This document shows positions 10,346 through 22,204 of a DNA stretch of 64,000 nt, one piece after another. The stretch's first letter is position 1; the number at the start of each line of letters is the position of its first letter. This DNA comes from Hydra vulgaris (Eukaryota; Cnidaria; Hydrozoa; Anthoathecata; Hydridae), in the NCBI RefSeq assembly GCF_038396675.1, contig NC_088931.1, positions 16,617,501 to 16,681,500 of the forward strand, in the 5' to 3' direction. A program made the translations under genes and the position numbers. The notes below the pieces were generated by a model that worked only from the letters and a program-made list of their open reading frames with translations, ran no database searches and had not been told where the DNA came from.

Positions 10346-13090
10346 AAAGTTTAGCTCAAATTGATTGCAAATTTTTATTACTTTGTTGATAAATAGGTTA
10401 TCTTTAGTAACATTAGAGTCAAAATCAGGTAAAAACAAGTCGTATTTTTCAGTAGTCAGAGTTTTGCTATACTGTGATATATTAAAGAGGAACTTTAATG
10501 CTGACCTTCCAACAGCGTCCAATTTATTAAGAAGTGAATTATTATAGCAAGAATTTCTAAGCAGTATGATAAATTCGGTACAGCCAGAGATTTGAACAAA
10601 TGTATTATTTAGTTTTTGTTAATTTAGTTAATGGTTGAGAAAAACGAATACCAGATTTTATAAGAGCTCTGGGGATTGATTGAAACTGAATAATACTTTT
10701 GTTTACATTTTCTGTTTGAAGTGTAGCTATATTTTGTGTATGATTTTGATTATCCCATAGAAATCCAAGGTGTTTCAGTTTATTAATGAGGTGTTGGGAA
10801 GAGCCGTTTATTTGAATTGTGTTTTTTGTAATTGAATTTTTACCGGATATAATAATCTCGGTTTTTTCAGTGTTTAGTTTGATATATAGGTTTTGGCATT
10901 GTGACTGAACTTCATTAACCAATTCTTATAAACCAGAAAGAGTAGGACTTTGTTGGATTATATTGTTTGCATAAGCAATAATACCAGTGTATACACCACT
11001 AACTGCTGTTCCAACTTTGCAATCTGAAACAATTTGATTTAATATACTTTGAGTGAATATATTATGCAAATGTGGTGATAAAATTGATCCTTGTCGCACG
11101 CCTTGAGACAAACGGAAATGATTTGATTTATGCCCAAGGTACGATATATTAGCAGTACCCGATAAGTATAGTGATTGTAGTGCGCAAACTACTGATAGCG
11201 GTAACTTTTTGTTGTAATAAAGTTTTTCAAACAACAAATCTTAGTTACAGCTATCAAAAGCCTTACTTGCATCTAAACTGCAAATATACATTTTTCCATA
11301 ATTTATATATTCAAAGAGCTTTCTCAAAAAGGCATGATACTAATTCCACGATAGTTATGGGGATTATCAAGAGACTTTTTATTGGATTTTACTATTGGAA
11401 CAATTATGGATGTTGAGAGGCACTCCAGCACCGCTCTATTATTGAAGATACTGTTATAAAACTTTGAAAGCCATGTGAGTAGGTTGTTGTTATAAGAGTA
11501 ATATGTTATGGAAGTGTTCGCAGTAATTCCGCAGGAATCACGCGCTTAGACCTAAGCTTGGGAATACAAGTTTCGATGTCGGAAGATGATATAAGTATTT
11601 TATTAGGCTCATCTATAAGCTGTGGAATATGACAGTGTTTGTAATTGTTGTGAGAGTGTTAAGAATGGTACTAAAGTTTTGTCCAAATTTTTCTACAATT
11701 TCTTTTTTATCTTGTTTTTATTAATAGTGAAAATACGATTGTTTGGATTTGATTTTATTCTTTGGATATTGTTCCAAAACTTTCGTGGATTATTTTTTCG
11801 AAGGTATTCAATATTTTTGGTGATTTTATTGATTTTTAATTCATGAGCTCCTTTTACAATTTTGCGGAAATTTTTACAAACTAGATTTTATTTATTAAAT
11901 GAAATGCATTCCTGCGATCTGCTGTAGTTATATTTTTTCCATTCCTTAAAGTGAAAAGAGAGAATATCTTTGTACGATTTAATTTCTGGTGTTCACAATG
12001 ATTTTGAGTAAATTACTGATTCTTTTTGTTGGAAACAGTCTTCCATTGCTAAAATAGTAGCATTTTTTATTTTTCCCATGTTGTGTAAGATTGTTTCTCT
12101 ATTTCTTCACCAATAAAGGTAATCTTATAATAAATAATCTTCGAAAAAATCAGAGAAATTCTGATTATAAAGTTTAATAAAGTTATTATCATTCCATGCA
12201 TACTTTGGGATTGCATTATATTTTTTAAAAATACTATTTACAATTGGCGTTAGACTTTTATTTAGAAATTTATTATTTGTAATGAAGGGTAAGTGATCAC
12301 TCATGTTTAGATGTGAAGAAGGAATAACATGGCAGTTAGTAAAGCATATTGATGATTCTTTTAAGACTGCAATGTGACCGATGTAAAATGAATTATGTAG
12401 CGTTTTATGTTTATAGGTATAGGTAGGACTAGTATCATTAATTATATTCAAAAGCGAAAGCTCATTTAATTCAAGAAAAATTGGATAAATGCTAAGAAAA
12501 GTTATTTTGTGTTTTATTGTTTCGAGCTTGGAAACCGCCGTCATTTATACATTCTCCTTCATCTTCATATTTGTTAATAATGGAGGTAATCAAACTAAGT
12601 TGAGACATGCATTTCTAAGGATTCAGAAGTATTTCTGAAGTAAGAATAACTCCAATAAAAATAAAAAAACTTTTGCGGTATGAACCATTTTTTGCTAGAA
12701 TGTGTTCATCTTCGTGTATTACTTGAAGAGACAGCAGTAAATTTTTACAAATTAAAAAAACATTTCCCCCAAAGGTTCTTCCATATTCTTTTTTTTCGGC
12801 AGAGTTAAAAAATATTTGATGTGTCGGAGCTGATAGATCATTAAAAATAAAACGCTCAGCATTTGAAAGCCAATGCTTGGATACTTCAGGTTTTAGGACG
12901 ATGTGTTTTTCGTAACTTTTTATTGTTACTTTAAAGGAGCGATTCTATTTATTTGCCCGGTTGAGTTTAACAGCAATCGCTTTAACGCCTATTTCATTCT
13001 TTAAGTAGCCATACAAGTCTATAACGCCTCCGACAAATATATCAAATTCTCGAACAATACGGCTTCCTTCAATAGAGCTTCTGTTCTTAG
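10310..13090 (-). pseudogene. LINE A: endonuclease plus reverse transcriptase, degenerate
   Basis: Reading the - strand from 13090 downward, the first part resembles an APE endonuclease ('GRTFGGNVFLICKN' near 12780; 'NMSDHLPF' near 12290, the SDH motif at the end of the domain). The reverse transcriptase follows: 'NPHNYRGISI' near 11350, motif A 'SLDASKAFDS' near 11270, 'LSQGVRQGSILSPHL' near 11085, motif C as 'IIAYANNII' near 10970, then 'YIKLNTEKTEII' and 'LKHLGFLWD' of the thumb. Motif C has Asn-Asn where Asp-Asp is required, so the enzyme would be inactive. Stops and frameshifts break the frame throughout. The order EN-RT on one strand fits a single non-LTR element of about 2.8 kb with its 5' end at the higher coordinates. 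Confidence 0.8.
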
Positions 13091-13186
13091 CTATTTTATT
13101 TCTATAGATTGGTTCTTTTCTTAAAACATAAATGAGAAAATTGCGAAGAAATGTTTATAAGGAGTTTTTAGAGCCGCAGAAAAATA

Positions 13187-13325
13187 ATAGTTGAAAAGAT
13201 GGTAGTTTTACTTACAAAAGAATAGCACAACGACAGACATTTCATGAAAATATACCTTCACATAAAATGGAAGAATATTACAGGCAATCAATTTACACTA
13301 CTCTAATTGATGCGTTGTTATTGGA
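13187..13325 (+). pseudogene. hAT-type transposase scrap
   Basis: About 46 residues in one open frame on the + strand: 'FTYKRIAQRQTFHENIPSH', then 'MEEYYRQSIYTTLIDALL'. The pattern R-x-x-x-R-x-N...E-x-Y-Y-R-x-x-(I/L)-Y...L(I/L)D is typical of the mid-region of hAT-type proteins related to ZMYM/P52rIPK-like transposases. It sits between two LINE pieces of opposite orientation and has no ends of its own. Confidence 0.55.
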
Positions 13326-13329
13326 CATA

Positions 13330-13975
13330 AACTATGTATTTGTAAATAATTCTATACAGCTTGGATTATTTATGCTTTTGAAACAAGTGTTAACATTGAC
13401 AATGTACTGTGCATTGTAATTCTTCAAAAATTCTGATAAACATTTTTCTGAGTTTTGCATATTAAAATCATCAACAAGTATAAATTTATCGTATTTTAGC
13501 AAATAAAAATCAATCGAAAGACCAATGTTTAGTAAATAATAACTATCATCTTTGCTTGGAGCGTGATATGTTGCTAATATTACCCATTTTAACTGCCTTA
13601 AATTAACTTCAATATATAAGCCTTCGATGTCTTCATTAAACTTAAAATTAGAAAGTATTCTACTTTGTAGATCTGTTTAACAAATACAAGTACTCCTCCA
13701 TTTTTGTTTCTGTATTTTTTATATAGAATGGCATAACTTTCAACCAAAAATTGCTATATTTAATACGAGGAAACTAATTTAGTTTCTGTAAGTATTAGAA
13801 TGTCTATTTTATTTTTAAATATTTTTTTAAGTTCTTCAAATTTATTAGATAAAAAGTTTATGTTAAAATTTCCAATTATAAGATTATTATAGTTTTTTAT
13901 AACTAATGAAGATAACAGTTTTAGATATGAATTGTTTTGTTGATTAGGTCTTTTAGTTTTTAGTTGCATCAATAC
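13330..13975 (-). pseudogene. LINE B: AP-endonuclease domain relic
   Basis: The - strand reads, from 13972 downward, 'LIIGNFNINFLSNKFEEL' and 'KIDILILTETKL' (the N-terminal Asn and catalytic-Glu motifs of APE-type LINE endonucleases). After frameshifts come 'ILATYHAPS' (the YRPP strand equivalent), 'KFILVDDFNMQNSE' (GDFN equivalent with Gly replaced) and 'SINNPSCIELFTN' near 13400. It ends before the SDH motif. It is distinct from LINE A: both carry their own endonuclease motifs. Confidence 0.75.
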
Positions 13976-14959
13976 CTTTTAACATAATCCATTTAACATA
14001 AACTTTTTTTTTTTCTCTCTCTCTTTTCTTAAAACACTTAGTGAGGTTGAGGCATCTAACCCTGTATCCTCTGACGGCAAATATTGAATAAAAGAGCGGT
14101 AAAAAAAGAACAGACGATTGAAATACATTTAAATCCGATTTGAAGAAAAGTATAGTCAGATATAGATGCGGCTATATTGTCCGCCACTGGTTTTATTTAT
14201 TGGTTCATACAGCTCTTTTATCTATTTTTTGAACAATTTTACTAAAGTGCAGATATTTTTTGTTAGAAGTTACAATGAATATAAATAAAAACAAACAAAG
14301 AACGAGAACAAAATTGTTAAGTCATGTATGTAATAACATACTTGACGATAATTACAAAAGAAAGCATATATTTAGTATGTATGTATTATATAAAATATAT
14401 AGTAGTATGTCTGGCAAAGTAAATGGTACACAATAAAAATTATCTGACCTTCTTAATCGCCTAATTCCATTTATACGAAAGAGAAATAAACATTTACAAA
14501 AAAGTTTAACATTAATTATAAATTCTTTACAACTCCGAAATTTATCTAAAATAAGATTAACAGCTCGAGCCGAATCAATAAAATCTGTATGAGTTTTTTT
14601 AGTTTCAATTATAAATACGTTGTAGAAACATCAACTGATTGATATTTAGATAAAAGTACTAGAACTCAAGCTTTAGGGTTATCTAAAAATTTGCTTACAT
14701 TTAAGTTCTTAGTATTTTTGTACTTTATGAAAAATATCATGTACAAAATGAAAATGACCTTAAAAAATTAAAGACCTCAACATAATTGATGCACTTATGT
14801 TGTTAAACAGTTTAACTGAGATTTTTTACTGTATTAATGTCAACAAGCTGGCCACGGATAATTTAGTGCAATAAAGTAAGCACTCCAATTAGTCGTTGAT
14901 CCTGAATCTGATTTTAGAAGAGTTGAACATAAATAAAAACAAAAAAAGAAAGAGAACAA
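13976..14959. other. no recognised gene
   Basis: A/T-rich sequence. A + strand stretch near 14455-14600 ('LLNRLIPFIRKRNKHLQKS') may be a trace of a mobile-element protein, but the similarity is too weak to name. Confidence 0.4.
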
Positions 14960-14969
14960 AGAGAAAACT

Positions 14970-15115
14970 AGAGATCCGTGGCCACCTCTGAACAAGTTTT
15001 ATAAAATCGGTTAAAAAGGAGGCGTGAACTATCTTTTAAACTCTCTTTCCACAATGCTCTGTGATAAGACCGTAAGGGTATCTTGGGGCACCTGAAATAA
15101 ATAAAAAATTTAATG
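14970..15115 (+). mobile_element. truncated second copy of the tRNA-derived SINE
   Basis: The 3' part 'GACCGTAAGGGTATCTTGGG' followed by 'GCACCTGAAATAAATAAAAA' matches the tail of the SINE at 2820-2855. Upstream, 'GATCCGTGG' and 'CCACCTCTGAACAAG' match the end of the tRNA-like head, with extra sequence between. The A box is missing. Confidence 0.7.
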
Positions 15116-16010
15116 TTTATAGAAGAAGACTTTTGCCAAAAAATATCGGTTCTAATCCATAATCAAAATTCCATAATCAATAATCGGAATTAAAAAATTT
15201 TTTAGATACGCTAATTTTATTATCTTTGAGCATTTAAAAAAGTATAATTCAACTATTGAACCATTGTTTATTTTGTTAAAATTACCATAAAGTACCAAAT
15301 ACTTTATAAAATCACTTTTCTCCAGGTTGTCATCATCTAAAACAAGTGATTATGATGGATTTTATTTTGAGTTTTTAGTGTTGGTTCATTGTTGCAAAGT
15401 CATTTCTAATTTATCAAAATTTTTCAATGAATCAGAAACGCACAAAAAACTTTTGCCAACTATAAACATAAACATTAAGAATAATTTTAACAGCACCAAT
15501 AGGTACATAATCAAGGGCCTTTGGAACAAATAAAAGTTTGCTGGCTCCAAAGTTTTTTGTTTTTTATCATTTACCTATTAAACGCGTTTACATAACTATT
15601 TTTAAAGATTGTTGCTATAAAACTGCAAAACCCATAACCCTTATGGCTTCCACAGCGCCGGGGGCCATGCCATCAAACGAATAAACATTTAGCAAATCAA
15701 AATGGATGATAAATTATTTTAGATGTACAATGCACGTTGTTCAATTACAAAACTTGATGCTTCTTAATACTAACAAAGATATGTTAGATAAGATTGATCT
15801 AAAAAGAGTTGTTGAAAATGAGCGCCAATGAAACAACGGAAAATCTTTAATTAAATTAAGAATCAATTCTCTGGAGAAATACTCTAGTTATTTCTAAAAC
15901 AAGAGAAAAAAAAACAACTTTTTTTGACGTGATAAAGAAGAAGTTTTAACTAAGAAGTTATTGTTACAGCAAATGTTCATTATATTTGGTTCTTTAGTAA
16001 TCAACATTAC
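15116..16010. other. no recognised gene
   Basis: A/T-rich sequence. A GC-richer scrap near 15650-15675 ('CAGCGCCGGGGGCCATG') resembles a decayed transposon end. No coding signal on either strand. Confidence 0.4.
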
Positions 16011-16058
16011 TATATAGTAATGAATATCTAGTATATACTAGATATTCATTACTATATA
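16011..16058. repeat. perfect 48-bp palindrome
   Basis: The 24 bp from 16011 to 16034 are followed immediately by their exact reverse complement (16035-16058), with no loop and no mismatch. Confidence 0.95.
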
Positions 16059-16851
16059 CTAGAATAATTAAATTTAATGATAATAAAAAATAATTAGTCG
16101 GATTTTTTTTTGCTCGTACCTCCAAAAATAACACAATGCTAAAACTATTTGGAACAAAAGCTAAAATTGTTCTTTGAATCAAAAAACAAACAAAAAATGT
16201 TAAAATATTTAAGAGATATTCATATAAAGTTTAACGTGTGTTCTATTTGAAAAACGTTCAGGCAATGTTTTTGTCATTCCGTTTGGTTTTTGAGTAACTA
16301 ACGTCACCACATAAAAGTTAAGCTGGATATTGATTTTTTTTCTAACAACTTAAATACTCTTATATTGTATTGAATCCATCATTTGCTTGTTTTTTTCCTC
16401 ACTATAACCCTGCACTCAAATAGATACTCCCACAAAGAATTATTTTAGAGTCTATACACACCGAGCACCATATTTACTCAATATTGTCATTAAGCAATTA
16501 ACCATTAATCAAACTAAACGAACCGATGATGGGTATAAATGTGTAGATCTTTACAAAAAAAGAAATTATAAAGATGAGGAGAATGTAGCGAAGATTTCTT
16601 CAATAACAATAAATACTACAATACAAAAACATATGCAAACTCCAATATAGTAAGCTTCAAAATAAATATACACAAACTTCAATATAACAAACTGTAACTA
16701 TAAAGTAGGTGTAATAAACTTTAATAACTCTCAAATAATAACCAATATTTTTTCAATTGTCTTTTTAATTCTGACTTCACTTGCATTTATATGTCGGATG
16801 TTTCTTTTCACCGAATGTTAATTCGGTTTCCACAACGGACTATTACATACA

Positions 16852-16923
<72 letters not shown>

Positions 16924-17421
16924 CTTCGGTGTTTATTACCGGTAATCCGGTGTTTATCAGCGGTATTCTTCTATTTCTCCATTTTCTGGCTCTAAGGTCT
17001 TTATATTTTCTGCACTGCAAATCTCCTTTCTACTTCATCTGAATAACAGATTATAGTCTGAAGAATAAATTCACTGTATGCATTCCATGCATAGGAGCAG
17101 AAAAACACTAACATAATATCCCTCGCATACTTGTTTTGCTTTTTCACCAAGACAAGTCGTTTAAGAATGTGACGTTGACCCTGATTCTAGTTATGTTTAG
17201 TCTAAGATTAATCTCCTTTTTTAGCATTACAATTTTGTTTCAACTGTTAAATTAAATTATAGTATTTGTATAAATTATTATATTCCATTTTTACATAACT
17301 AAATTTATCAACTTAATCTCAAACCGCATAACCGAATAAACACCCATGATGAACTCTGCTAACAATTTCAAGTTTTTTAGATCTTTTTTTTCTAAATCAT
17401 ACTCTGAGCACCTGAATTAAA
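16059..17421. other. no recognised gene; contains (TA)n at 16855-16920
   Basis: A 66-bp TA dinucleotide tract is the only clear feature. The flanking open frames are short and run into the microsatellite. Confidence 0.55.
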
Positions 17422-17739
17422 TTAGTCACATGCAAAATTTAGCAATCTTGAATGACTGTGTGGGCTAATTTGAATCTCTTTTAAATCATTAGGGAAAATA
17501 CCTGATGATATTGCATTATATATTCTGTACAAATCACTATGTCGTAATTTTATACAAATGGGTGGCCAAAAATAGTTATGAAGAAAGTAATAACTTTTAT
17601 TTAATTTTTTTTGACCCAATTTTAAGAGTTTTTTATAAAAGTACAAATTTTTTTTTTTTTTAGTTAAATTTAATGAAGGAAAAATTTTTAAGATTTGTAC
17701 GGCCCTAATGACTGTTTTTTTAGGCACAACTCCGAACAA
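17422..17739 (-). pseudogene. unrecognised coding relic, probably mobile-element derived
   Basis: About 105 open residues on the - strand, Lys- and aromatic-rich, with 'FLHNYFWPPICIKLRHSDLY' and 'SPHSHSRLLNFACD' as its most distinctive parts. A homopolymeric A run (Lys stretch, near 17652) may hide a frameshift. No ATG-led gene model or splice context is evident. I do not recognise the family. Confidence 0.3.
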
Positions 17740-18016
17740 CTAGCCGCACCACTGATTACATTATTTATTATTAATTATATTGTTTTGTTGGAGCAGGTAA
17801 CTTGTAAACATTACCTCACAGACCTAATTAGTAAACTGTGTAGGCCATAAATACCTAAGAGGACACTAGTACTTCTACAAAAGGTTACAAACTTGTTTTA
17901 GTTTTTAAAAAAATTAATATTTAAAAAACTTTCTTCAAAATAATTTTTCACAATTTTTATTTTTAATATTGCTATATTTATTTCACACGCCAATGTTTTC
18001 ATCTTCCAAATAATCT

Positions 18017-20129
18017 TTAATAATCATTAGTAGCTAAATCGTTCGTTATTTCATCTTCTAAATTAATAATTTCTGTTAGTTCCGATAATTCTAAGTCTGA
18101 GGATTCTAGTTCTGTCAGTTTTATTGATTCCTTATTGTTCACTTCTAAAATTAAAATAATCTTTACTTTTTTTGGAAGTTTAAGCACAATTTTCTTCGTC
18201 CGTCTAGATTCCAAGGAGATAGAACTAATGAGAGGATCGGATGATCTCCTTGCACGGTTAAAGACGTCTTCAAAATTTGCTTGTCTTGAACATTTACGAG
18301 CATGTAGTTCACAATGTCGTCTGTAATATTTGTTTCGGCATTCAGATGCTTCCTCGGCTAAAACTCCCAAGGGAACTGGCGAGTTTATCATTATTTCTGC
18401 TCCATGTGCAAGAACTTTGTGAACTGTTGACGGTACCAATTACACAGATCTAAATATCGACGGTATACTGTTTTACAGTATAGCTCAAATAACTCTGGAT
18501 TCAATGTTTGTTCACAACTTATTGCAATTGAACATTTTAATCATTGTTTTATCAATCCCTACTATTTCCTTAGTTCGTTTGGGTCAGAGAACGCTTTTCT
18601 GCAAACATTTCCGGTGGTAGATGTTCCTGCTCCACCAACTGCGGTAAAATCAACTCGGAGATGCTTCCTATTGAACATTAATTGCTGGATAAATTTCTTT
18701 TTGTTATCGTATACTGTCTTGAGTTCTTTGGTAACTCTCCATTTTTTGAATTCGAGTTGGTATGAAATATGTAAAAGACACTCTAGAAATCTTATCCAAG
18801 CATGTAACGGAGATATCCCATTGATAAGTGTACCTTTTTTTGATGTAAATCCACTTAGAAAGTTCTTCAAACAACTCATTGCAGTTGGTGTAGCTCCGCA
18901 CTGCGTTGATGATGTGTTTGTTATAATTGCTAAAACCTTTCCATGCACAAAATAAAATTGAAATCAATAATAACAAACTTTCCATTAACCAATTTAATAT
19001 TCACTGAATGAAAATCCAAAATTTCATTTTCTATTTGACGTTTTTTCCTAAAACGACTACAGCAGTTTCTTTGATGAAATGAAATTAAATTGGCCTACAA
19101 AATCTTACACTAAGAGGCATTAAGTTGGTCCACAAAAAGACATTTTTTGAATTTGACACACTAAGCCTCAAAGGTGTTGTTACAACTGCAAACATACTTG
19201 AATCTTGACTGTCAACAGAATCGGAAAACGCTTGGTTATGCAGTACCTGCCCAGTAGATCCATCCATACCCCAACTGTCTAAAAGCAACATATTTTCACT
19301 TAGTTTGTTACTGATATCCAAATAATCCATTATTTCTTTTTGCCTCAATTTTACAATTCTTTCAGCGGTATGATTCATAAGTGCTTTTATATCTACATTG
19401 ACTCTTAAATCACTGACTTCGAAGTAATTATCCTGTGGACGACACAACTTAAGTGCTTTTTCAACTGTTGAATAAGATGGATATCTTATTTTAGATGCCT
19501 GTTGGATTCGTTTACAGCCAGATACGCTAAGATCTACGTCAAGTATTATTGCAGCGGCTTCTTTAGCTGTCATTTTATCGTTGTCATTTGTCAACTGAAC
19601 AAACATGTGATGTAAATCTTTATGATTTTTGATGACATTTGTTAACACATTGAATAAAGAATAATGTTTTTGATTATATACTTTTCAACGGGCTATAAGT
19701 AATGATTTTTCAATTGAATCAAAATTTGAATTTGTATGCTCTCCTGCAATTATCTGACATTTACTTCTCTTACTCATATCATCAAAATCTTTTTTTGATC
19801 GGGCTTTTATGTTTTGTGCGAATTCCAATGACAAAAAGTCTATTTCAAACTTTTGATTAAACAATTTTTCGTGTTTCGTTTCAAAAAAAAACTGTGTTTC
19901 TTGATGAATCTCTCCAAAATCTTTGGTAATTCGATTCAACTTCACTTAACTTTTGTACCAAGTTTATTTTTTTACCATTACTCATACAAACTCTAGAGGT
20001 TATGAAAAGTAAAGCATTGTTTATATTTTCTTCTTTTGTTGAATATTTGACACAGCTAATAATATCTTTAGTTGTAAAATCCATTGCTTTTAATTTTAGT
20101 TGAATATTAGGGATATGACTTTTTTGCAA
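18017..20129 (-). pseudogene. RAG1/Transib/Chapaev-like DDE transposase, degenerate
   Basis: Four - strand frames follow one another: 20129-19685, 19648-19085, 18985-18562 and 18439-18017. They line up in order with the RAG1 core. 'DSWGMDGSTG' (Asp codon 19262-19264) aligns with the RAG1 'SCDGMGDV' segment that holds the first catalytic Asp; 'RFCRPI' (near 19090) aligns with the Cys-Pro segment after it. 'GISPLHAWIRFLE' and 'VGGAGTSTTGN' (18.6-18.8 kb) match the 'DALHCDIGNAAEF' and 'RMNGNFARK' region. 'STVHKVLAHGAEIM' and 'LAEEASECRNKYYRRH' (18.3-18.4 kb) match 'FHKTLAHVPEII' and the catalytic-Glu region. At least two frameshifts and a small deletion show it is dead. The Asp-Gly-Lys-Val expected for the second Asp appears as His-Gly-Lys-Val (18943-18945). 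Family assignment is from remembered motifs. Confidence 0.7.
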
Positions 20130-20501
20130 CCTACTAGGCCTGTATCGTAATTCAATGAACTTTTATGTAAAAAGAACGAATAGATGTTTCATTTTGACAT
20201 ATTTTGAAAAAAGGTCACCCCAAAACCAAAAAATCGAATTTTCAATAGGTACACTTTTGTACAGTAAATGAATATTAAAGGCTGAAGATGTTGTAAGAGT
20301 CATACTCCTGTTGTTATTTTATTTATTTATGCAACATGTACTGTGATATAACAAAAAACATTATGTGATATATAATTATACAAGTATTACAAAATTAACA
20401 GTATCAAAGCGTCTAGTACAACAATATACATAACTGTCTGTGTCTATAGGCCTACTGTGTTTAGTACATGGGTCACATGATGCTCACGTCTCATAAAGAG
20501 T

Positions 20502-21767
20502 CTAGCGCTTATTACTTAGAATGAATCGAAGTTGCAGTTTGTCTTTCTTTCTGCAGGAAGCATACAGGTCTTGCATCACCTTGATTGCACGTTCAGCTAT
20601 CTGATTACTTCGTGGTATGTCGATGACGGATGGCTCTTTCTTCCAGTGATTTTTGAATGACTGCAATGCCTTTTTGTAAGGCTTCAATACATCAGATAAA
20701 TTCTTGAAGTCATTGTCATTGTACTTTTGACTACTAAACCAATGTTCTGCCCACTCATATGAAATGAACCTGCAAACCTTCTCCAAATTCTTTCTCGCTT
20801 CAGGCATAAGAATGAACGCCAGAATGGCGAGAATGGCTCTTGAGTTCCATCTGGCATTGCTCATATTAGGAATGTTCTGAAAGTGAATCAGAGAGAAGTT
20901 TCTTTGTTCTTCATAGAACCTAAACACTCTTGTTAAATGGTACAAAAACTTCATATCGTCTCTCCACCCTGATTTATCAAGAATTTCTACAGTTCCATTC
21001 ACAAACTTATCCTTCAGTTCATCATACTTATTCAACAGTTCAGACACAAATGGGTATTCAATGTTTGGAGATTTGGTATCACCCCCAAGTTCTTCGTCCA
21101 TCACCAGACGGAGAATCCTGTCTAGTACGTGATGCTGACAACCGATAAATTGTGGTATTGTGACACCCTTTAATTTAAACATACGTTGCAACTTCACAAC
21201 AACTCCATTTCTCTTCCCAGTATTGACGTTTGTTGTATCAGTAATGATCATCTTAATTGAATTCCACAAATTGTATTCATCAATAAGTTTGGCAATTTTT
21301 TCAGCAACAGTTTCAGCTTTGCCATCTTTTAAACGCAGTGCATCAAGTTTCACGTCAGTTCTTTCATTCTGAAGTACAACTACCTGATATTCCTTATCAT
21401 CTATTCGTTTGCCGTCAAAGTGTAAGGACCACTGTTCCATTTTAAGTTGTTGTATCATTTCTTTTTTTAATTTACCTGCCTCTTTGAATATGGACTTGTA
21501 AATTGCTGATTGACTTGGAGTTGGAATATCAATACCTTGTTGTGACAATACATTGCATATTTTAGCAGCTTTCTTTGTGGAAACTCCACTTGATGTAACC
21601 ATACTTACAGCAAATTTACTTTTGTAGTGCTTTCTAGTTTTTTTCCGAGTGTCCTCATCATCGTCTTTATCACCGTTGTCGTCTTTATCATCTTCACTCT
21701 TACTTTTGCAGTTTTCAGATTCAGTACCACTGTCTGTGGTAGACAGGACTTGTGATGTGGAAGGTAT
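20502..21767 (-). pseudogene. C-terminal part of an RNase-H-like transposase-family gene split by the CCCAGTG element
   Basis: The open frame on the - strand from 21767 to the stop at 20502 gives 421 residues. An acidic Ser/Asp-rich segment (DDKDDNGDKDDDEDT) is followed by a basic patch, a helix-turn-helix-like segment ('VSTKKAAKICNVLSQQGIDI'), 'WSLHFDGKRIDD' and 'MIITDTTNVNTGKRNG' with 'GCQHHVLDRIL' about 30 residues later. The C-terminal end reads 'NQIAERAIKVMQDLYASC'. The D-T-x-x-N and C-x-H-H pairing suggests an RNase-H-fold transposase with hAT-like layout. The frame also reads on into the inserted element, giving a spurious 47-residue N-terminus with no biological basis. The true N-terminal half is at 27750-28285; joining at the AT duplication keeps the frame and gives 600 codons including the stop. 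No other disabling mutation is seen. Confidence 0.7.
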
Positions 21768-22000
21768 CCCAGTGGAAATAAAACCGCGTCCCACATGGGT
21801 GCCGCGTGGGTTCCGTGTGGGATTGATGGGATTTACGTGGGACGGATTTTCCCATGTGGTATCCGAATGGAAATTTGTCACCTTAAACCCATATGGGTAA
21901 TCCCACATGGGTTACATGTGGGAACCATATGGTATTTACACACATAGGAAATCCCACGTGGGTTTCCTGTGGGATTTGCATGGGAATTAATTTGAAAGCT
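21768..22000. repeat. terminal palindrome array of CCCAGTG element copy 1, outer end
   Basis: About ten short palindromes of the type CCCACATGGG, CCCATATGGG and CCCACGTGGG or half-sites lie within 230 bp, spaced by A/T-rich linkers. The matching array in copy 2 is at 42150-42373 in inverse orientation. Confidence 0.85.
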
Positions 22001-22204
22001 GGAAACTAAAAAAAAACTTTTAAAAAAAAACTAAAAAAATTTTTTTAAATCGACATTGCATTGCGTTACGTTTATATTGTGTGAAAATATTTTATATTAA
22101 TATAGAGAATTTCAAGCGAGTATGTAAGTACCACGAATAATGTTTATCTTTCTTTATAGAAATAAGATTAGGATTTGTGCAAACAGTATTATTAGGATGA
22201 TATA

